From Dendrocalamus latiflorus (Eukaryota > Streptophyta > Magnoliopsida > Poales > Poaceae): a stretch of 64,000 nucleotides of DNA. Shown piece by piece: positions 10,825 through 22,784 of this stretch. The notes beneath the pieces were generated by a model. That model saw only the letters and a program-made list of their open reading frames with translations. It was not told the origin of the DNA and did not search any database. Where the stretch lies: the NCBI GenBank assembly GCA_017311315.1, contig CM029626.1, positions 27,266,672-27,330,671 on the forward strand, read 5' to 3'. A program made the translations under genes and the position numbers. Positions within the stretch are counted from its first letter, which is position 1; every line of letters begins with the position of its first letter.

Positions 10825-13671
10825 GAAAGCAGCACACATTGGCTGCCTGTGTGCCAAGATTGGCATTTCTTGGAGATTTTTTTGAGTCCTGTGTACCCTA
10901 GTTACATGACAGGACCCTAGTAACATTGGGTAGCATGATGAGAGCTGTTAATATACTTTTGAGTATATTATTACTGTTATCTTCCTGATTACAACATTAT
11001 CTCTGGAAAGTTTAACCTTATTTTTGGAGCAATTGTCATGTGTCCGTGTGTTGCAATGAAAACTCATACTTAAAACAATTTTTTATGCAATACGTGCTAT
11101 CCAAGTCTGAAGCATAATATTCACTTTGAATGTGTAATCATCCAATGTTCCAATCATTTCATTGAAGTAATTGACCACTTTTTTAGTAACTCAAACATAA
11201 AATTATCTCTGATTTTAAATGTGAAGGCCTGCACGTTACAAAGTATTTTGTAAAATGTGCACTATGTGTGGTATCAACTATCACCTATGTGCCGTCTAAC
11301 GGAGCTCAAATGTTAATTCTTTTTTTACAATGGCAACTAGCAAATAATTAAGATGAATTCCTCCATGTAACTTTCACTCTTTTTCATCATTAAAGGAATG
11401 ACTAATACATTTATAGGTGCAAAATAGACATTTTCTTGAACTATAGGCAAAATTAGACAATAATTCTAAGCCAAAAAAAAATGAAGAGATCGCCTGATTT
11501 CTTGCATACCCTTATAACCCTTGAGCACTACGATGAAACTGAGGTTGAGTGGAAAGAGAATTTTCTATACATCATGCTGTAGATTAACATGTAAGGTAAC
11601 AAATATGCTATTATATTAACATGTAAGGTAACAAATATGCTACTATATTAACATGTAAGGTAACAAATATGCTACTATATTAACATGTAAGGTAACAAAT
11701 ATGCTGCTGAAGAAATACCTTTGCTTTTCCTTGTGTATCTCTGGCTTTAAGAACATAGTCATTGCAAGAAGTAATGCTTCTTTATTTAAAAAATATCACG
11801 GCAAAATAGCATTGCTGATTGCGTCAATGAAAAGAAAATATTGTCAATCAAGATAATTTTCATCTACATTCTGAAACATAGGTAAAAATAAAGAATGGAT
11901 ATATTGGTGTTCACCGTCTCTAATTAATGGCAAAATTTAGTGTACAATCTAAAGGCCTCTAAAGGCCACCTACAACCTTCTTACATTCCTCTAGACACCC
12001 TTTTCAAAATCATGTTGAACATTATTGCTACACATAATAACATGAATATTCCAAAAGGGAAGAGAGTTACCAATAATACAGATGTTAGATCTACAACCGC
12101 CATTCTAACATCTACAACTGCCACATAGTTATGGGCATATCAAACAATTGTTTTGTGTAACGTTGATGACTACAACAAACATGCAATGCAATGTAGAACA
12201 AAGAAAATTTTGTTGCATGCGTTCAATACACCAGAAAAGACCATCTCATAGAATACGTACATTGTGTTTAGTACTATATCAAATCTTTTGGTTGAGTTCC
12301 TATACCTCTTCGTGTACACATACCATAAATGAATAGGTCGACAGAAATTGCTAAGTTTTGCAATCTTAATCAATCCTGCAATCTAAAAAAGAAATAACTA
12401 AAAGGCCTAATCTAGATCAAAAGCTACAATAATGGGGCCATTAGTATTTATCCATTAAGCAATACTTTCAATGAGCTTAATCAATATAGTATATTAGGAT
12501 TCAGAAACTTATGTATCTTATTGATTGCTACAACTAGAAGCTGGTGGAAGAACAGAGAAATGAAATAGAACCTGAGAAAATTTCTTGTCCCCAAACCTGA
12601 TTACATAAATAGCTGAAATTGGAGCAACCTATATACGTGAGGCAGCAGCTTCGGGAGTCCAATCATACAAAGAAATTGAAAGGAAAATGAACAATCAAAG
12701 ATGGATCAAACTAAATTGATTCTAAACTAAAATGATATATGGTAGCAACCTGATGGGAGAGTTCACACCAAAGGAACAATGAACTACTATAGCAATTTGA
12801 TGGGGAGTTCACACAAATGGAACAATGAACTCTTGTAACAATCAATAGTTTAGAACAAAATGATGGAATTGGAAAAGAACACATGCAAATGAGATAGATA
12901 GAGAGAATCTCGTTGGAGAGGTACTTGTTGCGAGCTTATGACTACAAATTGGGACTGAGGGGACAACCACCAAGGCATAACAAAGGGTCAACGGAATGAC
13001 CACAACTTCAGCCTTGCACAAGGGGTGAGCTATAGTCATTGGGCTTGACAACAGTCGCGGAAATAGCTGACAGGCTGCGGCAGGCATAATCTCCACCTAA
13101 GAGGAAAGGAATAGATAGACGCATTCTACCTGAAGTGTATGCAAGGAATGGGAAGGCGAAGCCGATGGAGCCACGAACGGGAATAGAAAACCGATGCTCA
13201 ACCCTTGGAATGCATGTGACGGTTTATGAATGCACCGCTCATCATCTGCTATGGATTGGAGCAAGCACGATAGTGGTAGTAGGAGTAAGAGTGTTCCCTA
13301 AATTCAACAGTAGTGGATGGCCATGCATCACGGTGCTAAAGTGACCACCAAGGTTTAGGAAGGACAATGAGCGTGGTGTTAGTAGTGACAGGGTTGGACC
13401 CATGGCGGTGCTACCCTCCTCACAGTCTTGGCACCGCCGCATGCCTACATGCCGTAGCCACACTAGCCAGGGTTTGCTATCGATTTGGTTGACTGGGAAT
13501 TGATTGCTAGGATGAGAGGGCTGAGTAAGATAAATGGGTAATGGACTTTGGTGTGCTTGGCATGTAGCCTCACATGGTTGATACAATACCTAGAGAGAGA
13601 ATGGACATAGGGCTCCTGAGCGACAATTCCTTCGATGCCTTCGATGAGGCACTACAACTACATGGGCTAGC
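10825..13671. other. Spacer downstream of the phosphatase gene; no gene recognised
   Basis: The first few hundred bases should hold the phosphatase 3' UTR, but no decisive poly(A) signal was picked out. The rest is AT-rich with short open frames on both strands lacking any motif recognised here. The only clear structure is the 32 bp tandem array at 11583-11710. Confidence 0.6.
11583..11710. repeat. 32 bp tandem repeat, four copies
   Basis: Four copies of attaacatgtaaggtaacaa followed by atatgctactat, starting at 11583, 11615, 11647 and 11679. Copies differ only at one or two bases near the unit end. Confidence 0.95.
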
Positions 13672-13947
13672 TCACGCCTCCAATCCATTGCCGCCACTGT
13701 AGTAGAGGTCCAACGCGGGGAGTGTCTACATGAGGTAACTCCTCCCCGTGTCGCACGCCATGCATACTGTGGCCTCGAACCCGAATCCTAGATCGATGCA
13801 CTCGCGTAGCTCATTGTTTGTGACACTTTGGCCCCACTGCAGCGTGGAGACCCTGTGATGTAGGCCCTGCCACCTCTTCCACGCCTCGTTCCGCTCAATG
13901 TCAGGCCTTGACCTTCTCTTGAAAGATTGAATTCCACTTATGAACAC
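13672..13947 (-). pseudogene. DUF1685-like gene fragment, broken
   Basis: The - strand encodes NNELRECIDLGFGFE and, 15 codons and one stop later in the same frame, TLPALDLYYSGGNGLEA followed by a stop. The pair (L-x-x-C-[IV]-DLGFGF, then TLPALxLYY) resembles the core of the plant DUF1685 family as remembered, whose function is unknown. The N-terminal part (SFKRRSRPDIERNE) is not recognised. An in-frame stop between the two motifs and the lack of a longer frame mark it as a fragment. Family assignment from memory; moderate confidence. Confidence 0.5.
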
Positions 13948-13949
13948 AA

Positions 13950-15390
13950 ATAGAAGATACGACTTAGATGATAAATGGTATCAAATTGACTTTTGGGAGC
14001 AATGAGAATGACTTAAAGAATGTGGAAGTTGATAGTTTTGGACGATTCAACCAATCTCTCTGGGTCTGGTTAGATTGGCAACAAAGTGATGGTCACACCA
14101 CTTGAGCAATGCTGGTCCATTGCTGAGTTGGTCTGGTCAAGTCGCTGAGTTGGACTGATCAGATCGCTGAGAGGGTGCGGTCTAGCCACAATGCAACAAG
14201 AATTCACAACGAGGATTGAAATTTTGGGAGAAGTTAAATATTAATGTAATTTGCTTCAAAAATTTTCACAAAGAAACATAAACCACTTTTGGAGCATTTC
14301 CAACTATATTCCAAAGTTAAATATCTTTTTAAAGATAGTTTTTTAAAACATTATTCTTTTGTTATACAATACAAACTCATTTACAAGAATTTGCTTCAAT
14401 ATTGCTAAAATTTGCATTAGAGTGTATTTTGAGAATCCCTTTGCATGTATGAGTTATAAATACCCTTATGAGCTAATATATATTAATAATTTTGGCTCAA
14501 ATGATAAAACTCACTTAAGTGCTAGATTGTTATCACTTAGATCAATATAAGATTTTGGATGAGTTTCAAAATGAAATAAATTTTGATTGGTTGTCCTTTT
14601 GAATATTAGTAATGTTTGAAATAGCCAAATCTAGGTTTTTGGTACTAAGCACTTTTTTTCAAATTCCTTTTAAAATAGACTTTGAGCTATTTTTGGTTTA
14701 AGGCGAAAATAATATACCATTTTCTAGTTTTAAGTTAGAAACTCATTTTTACTTGAAATTAGTTCTTCTAAAGCCAAAACTTTTTGAAAACCTTTGAAAT
14801 GTACTTGAATACATTTTCCAACTAGTTTTTCCAAAGAAGTACCAATAATTTCAAAAAAAATGACTTTTGGCTAAAAGGCTCAATTTTGCAAATTATTTCT
14901 AGCACTTAATTAATTTGGGGGCACACATAGGGCTGTGATACATATGAATATGAATTAGCACTCCTCCTTAATGTGCCACTTTCATCTTGCTCAAGATTAT
15001 AATAATAAAATTTTAGAACAAGTGCAAGAGCACCTTTTTAAAATTATTTTCATAAAGTACAACCTACACAAGGCAAAGGGCTAGATACTTCAATTTAAGT
15101 ACTTGTTACTAAGATAATATTGGTTCATATGTGAAGTGATCATCCTCAAACATGGTTCCAATTTTGCCCATGGTGAAGTCCAACTTCTCATGAGTGAGCA
15201 AGCCTCCAATACCTCTTCAAGTACCTATTGAGCATTTAAGCATCTTTTAGTACCCAACTAGGTTGGGTCCATAAATGTTAGTCAAAATAGATTTAGGCAC
15301 TTAAATAGCCCTAACATTATATTTTTGTGAACTAACACATCTGGCACACACATTGCCATTTCTATCATTTCTAAACAAATATTTTTCATT
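13950..15390. other. AT-rich non-coding stretch left of Sirevirus-like element A
   Basis: Very AT-rich sequence with runs such as tttttaaaacatt and aaaatttt, and no long frame on either strand. It may contain the decayed 3' part of element A, since the zinc-knuckle remnant of A begins just to the right, but no LTR end could be placed. Confidence 0.5.
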
Positions 15391-17420
15391 ATGAACAATG
15401 GCCTTAGGAGTGATACATTTGGAACAATTCTTACTGAAATATTTCTTTTCTTGGCAATTGTGGCATGTTTGCCAGCTTGCCTATTCTTTGATGATATTTA
15501 CCAATCATCAATCTTGTTAGGGCACACTAAGATAAAGTGTCTATTCTTATTGCATCCAAAGTACTTCATGTTCTTGAATTGTTTTTCATTTTGTTTTGAG
15601 TTGTCCTTCACCTTTTTTCTTGAAGATGAAACCAATTACTCTCTTATCACTTGACTTTTATTTGATTGCTTAATAGTTTGTCAAGAGAGGCTTCCCTTTG
15701 TAGCACTTCTTCAAGTCAAGGTTCAACTTAATCCTTAAGCTCTTTGTTTTCCTCTACAAGGTTAGTCTCACAATGCGCAGAGGAAATAGAAGCATTTTTA
15801 TTTGAGTAATAAGACATATCAATCAAGTCATCACAAGAGGTGGATATGCTAACCTTAGATGATATGCAAGAGCTAGCAACTAGACGCGACATGTTACTAA
15901 TAAATCACATATAATGCATATATTCACCTTAGGCTTAGTGAATTTCTTGCGAAGGAGAGACTCATGCTCTTCTTTTACGTACATCATAATTATTTTTAAG
16001 AGAGATATGTTCTTTCTTCAAAGCTTTGAATTTTGCCTTCTTTCCTACGGTACTCATTTAGATCCTCTAACATATCCATCAATTCATCATATGAGGGCTC
16101 ATCATCATTTACCTCATTGTTACTTTTTACCATGAAGCATGTGGACATGTCAAAGAGTGATAGAGCCTTACTATTGCTTGAAGTTGTAGATGGATCTTCC
16201 TTGATGGCAAACCTGGCAAAGTGTCTTCTTTTGCCATCCTTCTTCACTCCTTGTCTGGACACTTAGAGGCAATATGTCTCTTTTCTTAACAATCAAAGCA
16301 TTTGATGGTCATGTAGTGCATTGTCTTGGATGATGGACTTCTTCTTGAGCCTTCACCTTGTGAGCCATGCCTCTTCATGATTTTCTTCATTTTGTTCATG
16401 AGAGTGGCCATTTTCTCATCGGTATCTTCATCATTATCATCACTTGATTCACGCTTGGCCATGAATGCCTTGATTTTCTTGATTGATGATGAGGCTATCT
16501 CCTTGATCCCCTCTTTATCCTTCTTTGGTAATGAGATTACCCAAGAGACTAGTGGGTGTCATTGTTGGAAAATTGGAGGAGTTTAGGAATAGTGTCATCA
16601 ATGTCTCATACTTTTCTGGTAGATATCAATATTGATTAGTTTACAAGATAGGCTCTTGAACCTATTTATTATGTTGTTCAGCCTAGAATATATCTCATTG
16701 ATGCTCTCATGGGACAACATAGTAAAGTTCTCATATTTAATTCTCAAGCTATGCATTTTAGCTTTCTTGATCAAGGATGTTCCCTCATGAATTTTCATAA
16801 GAGTTGTTCAAACATCTTGGGCATTCTCAAGATTGTTCACTCTATTGAACTCATTTGCGTTCAAAGCACTAAATAGACCATTTAAAGCTTGAGCATTGAG
16901 TTGCAAGTTTTGTTCTTCCCTTTGAGTAGGGTATTGTAGATTAATAGGTATAACGAAACCTTCATCAACGATTCTCCATATTTGAGGACGCATGGCCTTT
17001 AGAAGTGTAGACATTATAACATTCCAACATACATAATTAGTGCCATCAAAATGTGGAGCCCTACTGAGGTGCACAACCTCTATAGTTGCCATCTTTTACT
17101 CTCTAGGTAGTGAATCCTAATATATGAGAGAGCAAGCTCTGATACTACTTGTAAGGTCGAGAAGGCCAATTAGAGGGGGGGGGGGGTGAATAGATGCTTT
17201 TAAAATTTTATTTGGTTAAAACCAAGTTTATATGCAGAAGTGTAAATCAAATTGGTTTTGCACAATTAAGACCTGAAGCAACTAGGTTCACCTAAATATA
17301 TCAACAATCTAAGTCTATGTCAACATTTGCAATCCTAGGGTGATAAGCAACCAATTCAATTTCTTGCAACCAATTTAGATTTTAGTTTTTCACAGTTATT
17401 GCATAGTGAGCTAACACGTG
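15390..17420 (-). mobile_element. Sirevirus-like Copia element A, truncated (gag and partial 5' LTR)
   Basis: A gag remnant on the - strand is followed by a tRNA-Met type primer-binding site (gctctgatactact on +, 17135-17148) and an LTR edge TGTAAGGTCGAG at 17150. A run of G and ggtgaatag follow, the usual LTR end of this Copia group. The LTR breaks off near 17400 where element B begins. No pol sequence is visible on the left. Boundaries are approximate. Confidence 0.65.
15480..17092 (-). pseudogene. Element A gag remnant
   Basis: The frame starts MATIEVVHLSRAPHFDGTNY at 17092 (UBN2/DUF4219-type gag N-terminus), continues in another frame at 16598-16798 (LRIKYENFTMLSHESINEIY) and shows a zinc knuckle near 16270-16310 reading CFDC, stop, EKRHIASKC, so the first knuckle carries a stop. 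An acidic and helical stretch (15996-16262, DEPSYDELMDMLEDLNEY) and a degraded second knuckle (KYFGCNKNRHFILVCP, about 15515-15560) follow. Multiple stops and frameshifts; not functional. Confidence 0.72.
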
Positions 17421-17422
17421 CC

Positions 17423-19117
17423 TTAGAAACATACTGAGCCAGTTTTTTTGTTGTGATCACACATGTCTTGAAATTGTTTGGAAACATACTCAAGTTTAGC
17501 AGTTAAGTTAGGGCTGTTGGCACAAGAAGCAGCAGGTTCAAGCAAAGCAGCTTGCATTTCAGCAATTTTATGATCTGCCTTCTTTAAGTTAATCTTCAAA
17601 TTATTGCAGCTTTCACAAGTTTCAGGCAGATCAAGAAGCATGGATAAAGACCTCTGAAAGCATTGTCCTTATCCTCACATAAGGTGCAAAATATAGTCTC
17701 AACAGTACTAAATGAAAGAGAAGCTACCCTAGTCATCTCTAACTCAGCTAACAGACTAACATTCTCCACCTTAAGCAAATCAAGCTCAGAAATCACACTA
17801 TCATGAGAGGTCCTCAGCTTCTCCATATCTCCAACAAAGAAGTACAAACATCACAATCATCACGGGAGGGAGCAGATCTAAGTGAAGTAAGCTCCCATGA
17901 CAAGCTCTCTACTTTCTTCTCTAACTCACTACACCTAACTCTAGATCTAGCATAGAATTTTCCTAATGTGAGAAAAACATCATTGAGCTGGTCGTAGGAA
18001 GGACTTACCTCATCAGAGTCGCTATAGAGATCATCAACACTGATGCCGTTCTCGTCAGCCATGAAGCACATGCCGATAAAGTCGTCGCCGTCCTTGGCAT
18101 CCTTGTCTTGATCATCCTTCCGTCGTCGTCGCTCCAGCCTTCCATGTCGCTAAAGTCGTGTTTGTCAAAGGCAGTGAGGACGCGGTGGAAGAGCTTCTTG
18201 GCTTTACCAAGATTGCAGTACTTCTTCTCTTTGCCATGAGCTTTGGGCTTCTTGCTGCGGTTCTTGTTGACGTAGTCGTTCATGCTCACAACGTCATAGT
18301 CGTTCTTACCCTTCTCCAGTTTGGGACAGTTTGCTCGAATGTGGTTGGGACCACCACACTCAAAGCAAATCACTGGTCCATCTCTCTTTCTCTCCCTAAC
18401 CCTCTTATATGCATGAGAGAATTTTCTGGCTAAGAGGACTAGCTCACTTTCTGGAAACTGCTCAAATTGATCATCAGTCATTTCACAAAGAGCAGCCAAA
18501 GGGAAACCAGAAACAACATTAGAAGACTCTCCAGAAGTGGAACCGGGATCGGTGACCAAAGCCATCGACTGTGATTTTGACTTGCGAGAGACAATGTCAA
18601 TATCATGAGTCTTGAGGCGTGAGTACAACATATCAAGAGTTAAAGTCAATAAGTCAGTTGTGTCCATGATGGTGGTCACTTTAATCTCCCACACCCTCAA
18701 GTCCAAAGCAGATAGCATTTGCCGAGCATTGTCCGAGTCTGGGTATGTAAGACCAACAGCTTGGAGGTTGCTCAAAATCTTGTGGAATCTAGCAAAGCAC
18801 TCATCCAGGGACTCACCAGCGAGCATCTCAAACTTGTTGTACTCTCGCTTACATTGGTCCTGTCGGACAGTCTTGATTTGGGTGGTTCCCGTATGGTATG
18901 CATCGAGGGTCACCCAAATGTCATATGCCGACGAAAGATGAGAAATACGATCAAACTCATTTCTGCTAAGACCTTGAATAATGATGTTGCTTGCCTTAGC
19001 ATTTGCGTCCACATCTGGCGTATTCATCGCTGTGATATGCTCATTGGCAGGAACAACAAATCTAGTCTTAACTTTCCTCCAAATTACATAGCCTTGAGCT
19101 TGGATGTAAGACTCCAT
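17423..19117 (-). pseudogene. Element B gag with zinc knuckle and coiled coil
   Basis: The first frame (18005-19117) begins MESYIQAQGYVIWRKVKTRF and carries the UBN2-type gag core (HLSSAYDIWVTLDAYH, FARFHKILSNLQAVGL) and the zinc knuckle CFECGGPNHIRANC. A frameshift near 18060-18120 leads into an acidic segment (DLYSDSDEVSPSYDQL) and a helical, heptad-like region (CSELEKKVESLSWELTSL), with another shift near 17640-17830 and more helix to 17423. Extended coiled coil after gag is reported for Sireviruses. Integrase and RT are absent. Confidence 0.75.
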
Positions 19118-19232
19118 TCTACTCTTCCAAAAGGGATAGTCAACCCCATCAAAGATAGGAGGCTTGGTGAAATAATTGTCTATTGCTATGGCTCCAAAGA
19201 CCGGTTAAGATCTATTGAAAAGAGCTAACCGT

Positions 19233-19246
19233 GCTCTGATACCACT
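19233..19246 (-). promoter_or_regulatory. Primer-binding site of element B
   Basis: The - strand reads agtggtatcagagc directly inside the LTR, an exact match to the TGGTATCAGAGC initiator tRNA-Met primer-binding site of plant Copia elements. Confidence 0.85.
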
Positions 19247-21218
19247 TGTAGGACTGAACAGGCAACAGAGGGGGGTGAATGGTGCCTTCAAATTCTCCCC
19301 AAGTACCCACTTATCCCTTTGTCTCCAATAGCTACTGAGCTATGAAGTCTCGAGTTAATGTCTTACTGAAAGACCGAGCGAGCAGACTAAAACAGAACAG
19401 AAAATCAACGTGGTCGAGCGGGTCTGCACCTGACTACGTGGTCGAGACTCATTACGAGGTCGTAAGTCACAACAACACAGTTGAAAGCCAAAGAAAATTC
19501 AGACCAGAATGACAGGCATAAACCAACAGAGAGCGTTGTCGAAACTTACTATGTGGTCGTAATACTTTGGCTTCGTGGTCAAACTCTGAGACAAAGCTGA
19601 GAGCAGACAGTGTGGTCGCAACTCGACTACGTGGTCGATAACCAACTGTGGGGTCGAAAATTGATCCAGTCGAAAAATACAATGGCCATCAACAACTGTA
19701 ACATCCTGGAAATTGAAATTTGAAGGTTATGTAAGTTTTGAACTTTGTTGGAATATATTGGTCTTGGAGTTTGATCTCTGGTAAATTTCTCCTTGGGTTT
19801 GGGTTGAGGTCTCCATGATTAAAACAAAAATGAAAACAATGTGCTTGAGAATGTTAGCAATAAAGAAATAGAGGCCAAAGGATGTTTAAATAGAGATGTG
19901 CACAAAGATATAAATATATATGGATAAACCAATAAATAAATAAAATAATAAAATAGGCACAAGTAATATATATATATATATATAAATATATAAATATGAA
20001 TGATTTTATTTTAAGGTGTGGTAATAATAAAGAAGTAAACAAAATCAAGAGGAAGGAATAAGTAAATACATGCATGCATACATAGAAATATACATATACA
20101 TGTATATATTTATACACAATCAGGAACCCTCTTAAAAATGTATAAATACCCAAAGATTAAATAGAGTAGCAAAAGGTAGATTAACGGGGGAATTGACAAT
20201 GGGAGATAACCATATAAATAAATAAAATAAAAGGGAAAAAGGAGGAATGGGCCGGCCAGCCGGCCAGACCGGCCCAGCTAGTCCAGCCGGCCTGCCCTGC
20301 GCCCCGTTTTCCTTCCCCCACCCCAGCGGCATTCGAACAAGGGCCGAAGCCCTATCTCCGCTTGGACAGTGCCGCCCAGCCACCCCTCCCCGCACGGCGC
20401 CCCCCCCGTCGGATCGCTGGACCACGGCGCCATCCCCCGCCCACATCACGTGGCCCCCGCTGCCATCCCACTGCCACATCATGCCGCGTCACCGCCGTCT
20501 CATCGCGGCAGCCAGTGGCGTCATCCTTCCCCGTGCAGTTGACGCTGAGAATCCCGCAAACCACCCCCATTCCCTGGCTCTGCCGTCCATCGCGTCGTCC
20601 CCGGCCGTCGTCAGCAACAGCTGCGCTGTGCGCAATTAAACCGTGCCGTCAGCTCAAGGGGGTCCTGTAGCAATGCCGAGCCAGCACCGCTGCCCATGAT
20701 CGGCCAACTGCCCTCCCCGCCGCCCCGCTTTTTTGCCTTGTAAAAGCCTCGGCCGAAGTCCTAAACGCATCGCTGAGCTTCCTTCTTTCTCCCCTAGCGC
20801 GCAATCGGCCCCCCGTGCCCCCTTCTCGCCAGTGCTCCTCCTTCTTCTCCAAGTCCGGCCGCTGAGCAACCGCCAAACCGCACCACCGTATTCAAATTAA
20901 CTGCTCCTACGCACTCCCCGGGACGCTGTGAAGTCAACCACACCCTCCACCGGGCTCCCCGCCGCCTCTCCGTCGCCGGCGTTGATCCCTCCTTCAAGAA
21001 GCCGCCGCCGCGCGCTGCCGACACACATCCGGCGTCCCCGGCCCCCACCATCGGTTTCCTCAGCAACCGGGCGTCCCATTTTGGCCGCCACCGCCAGCCC
21101 TCCGGCAACCCACTGCCGACCGCACCGCCGCCCGTCCCCGGTCCCGAACTCCTCTGCCCAAAGGTATAGCAGCGTTGGTTCAAAAGGGTTATGCACCCTA
21201 TATGGTCGAGTAACACCG

Positions 21219-21295
21219 TGTGACCGAGTGGTTATCAGCGCTATCCTTTCCCCCCGACTCCCTCGGCGCGCGTTCGAGCCCCCGGCTCCGCAGCG
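21219..21295 (+). other. tRNA-like segment inside the Gypsy-type LTR
   Basis: The sequence has tgaccgagtggtta, resembling a Pol III box A of tRNA-Ser/Leu type, and gcgttcgagcccc about 40 bp downstream, resembling box B (GGTTCGANNCC). No clean acceptor stem pairing or CCA-proximal structure was worked out, so it is a tRNA pseudogene or SINE-head-like relic rather than a working tRNA gene. Confidence 0.4.
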
Positions 21296-22784
21296 CTGAG
21301 GTCGAGTTTTCGCTAATTTTTTCGCTAACCCGGGTGGGTCCCACCTGTCAGTGGCAGTTATCTCGAGAAGTCCACTGACAGCCGGGTCCCACCTATCATA
21401 GCCCGACCATTGACATGAGGGCCCAGTTCCCCGAGGGGTCCCGCCTGTCAGAGGCCGCACTATGTGGGATATGGGCCCCACCTGTTAGCCTCTGTTATTA
21501 TTTCCCTTTTTCTTTTCTTTTGAATTTAATTAATCTGAGAACTTCAAATATTTGCAACTAATTCATTTTAGCCCCAAATTGAATGGAACAAAATTCTAAA
21601 TTCATCTAAAATCAAGATCTACTCATTGGAACTGAAATGCTGCAAAATGGAATTTATTTGAATTAATGGTAATTTAAAAACTTGCTAAAATGAATCCCAC
21701 TCGAACTCCAAATTGAGTGAAACAAATTTTTGTAGTCGTCTAAATTTCACAATTACCTCTTGAAACTGAAAATGTGAACTTGGAGTTATTTGGTTTTCTA
21801 GTAAGTGTTTATTGATTGTTGATTTGTTTTTATCCAAATTTTCGCGCACGATAAAACTAGCTTACGAAGCTCAGGAGGAGGAAGACGAGGCAGCAGCTTT
21901 AGAAGCTCAAGACAACCAAGACCCCTCCCACTGTAACCAAGGCGAGTCAATAGTTTGATCATGTTGAACCTACATTTTCTGCAAATTTACTTTTGTTTAA
22001 ATTATCAAACTGCTTGCTGTTATTTCATACGCAAATATATGTTTGTTTGAAGATTCGAGTTAGATGCCCATTATTCAAATTGCTAGTATTATACCTCCTT
22101 TGGAACATTTGAATATCTGAGCCTTGTCACCCTAGCAAAATTATAATGGTAATATTTCAAAAATAAGTCCATAATTACATGCCATACTTAGTATTGCTTA
22201 GATAATTGGGGCACCAAAAATGCCCCAAGCCTCATTTTTAATCATGAGAAACTGATTTGGGAAGTCATGGTGAAAATGACTGGTATGTTGTAACATGGAT
22301 ATTTTATGCTCCCAAAAACCTCAAGTTGCTTAATTATCTGGGCGGATGGTTCGGGGGTGTGGTGCCGTGAAAGCACAAAGGGGGATAGTGGTAGAACCGC
22401 CCAGATAGCCCTAAGGACCGAATCTTGTGATGACATCCTAATGTATAACAAGTACAACCACAAGCTGGCAAAGTGTAGGCAAGGCTAACTAATTTGCATC
22501 GACTCAGTATGGGTTGCGCCGGTGTGACCACGGGCGGGTAGAGGATGGCCACATCCTCCGATGTGAAGGCGCAAGAGGGGGCTCCTGGAAGGGTGGTCGT
22601 ACCCCGAAGGGAGTAAAACCTTAGTGGACGTGACACCGCTGGGAAAAATGCATTGTAACGGCCTTGTGATGATCTACTCAACCGCATGGCTAAGGAATCA
22701 TGTAGGGCAATGAGCGGATTATCTCTTGTGGGTAAAGTGTACAAACTCTGCAGAGTGGATAACTATTCGAATAGTCGTGCCCAC

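Noticed and set aside
20362..20670. Small coding genes in the GC-rich block 20240-21300
   Set aside because: Overlapping frames on both strands in the Gypsy-type LTR, with no conserved motif; the block is typical grass LTR sequence.
21219..21295. Functional tRNA gene
   Set aside because: Only the two internal promoter-like boxes are visible; no acceptor stem pairing was found.
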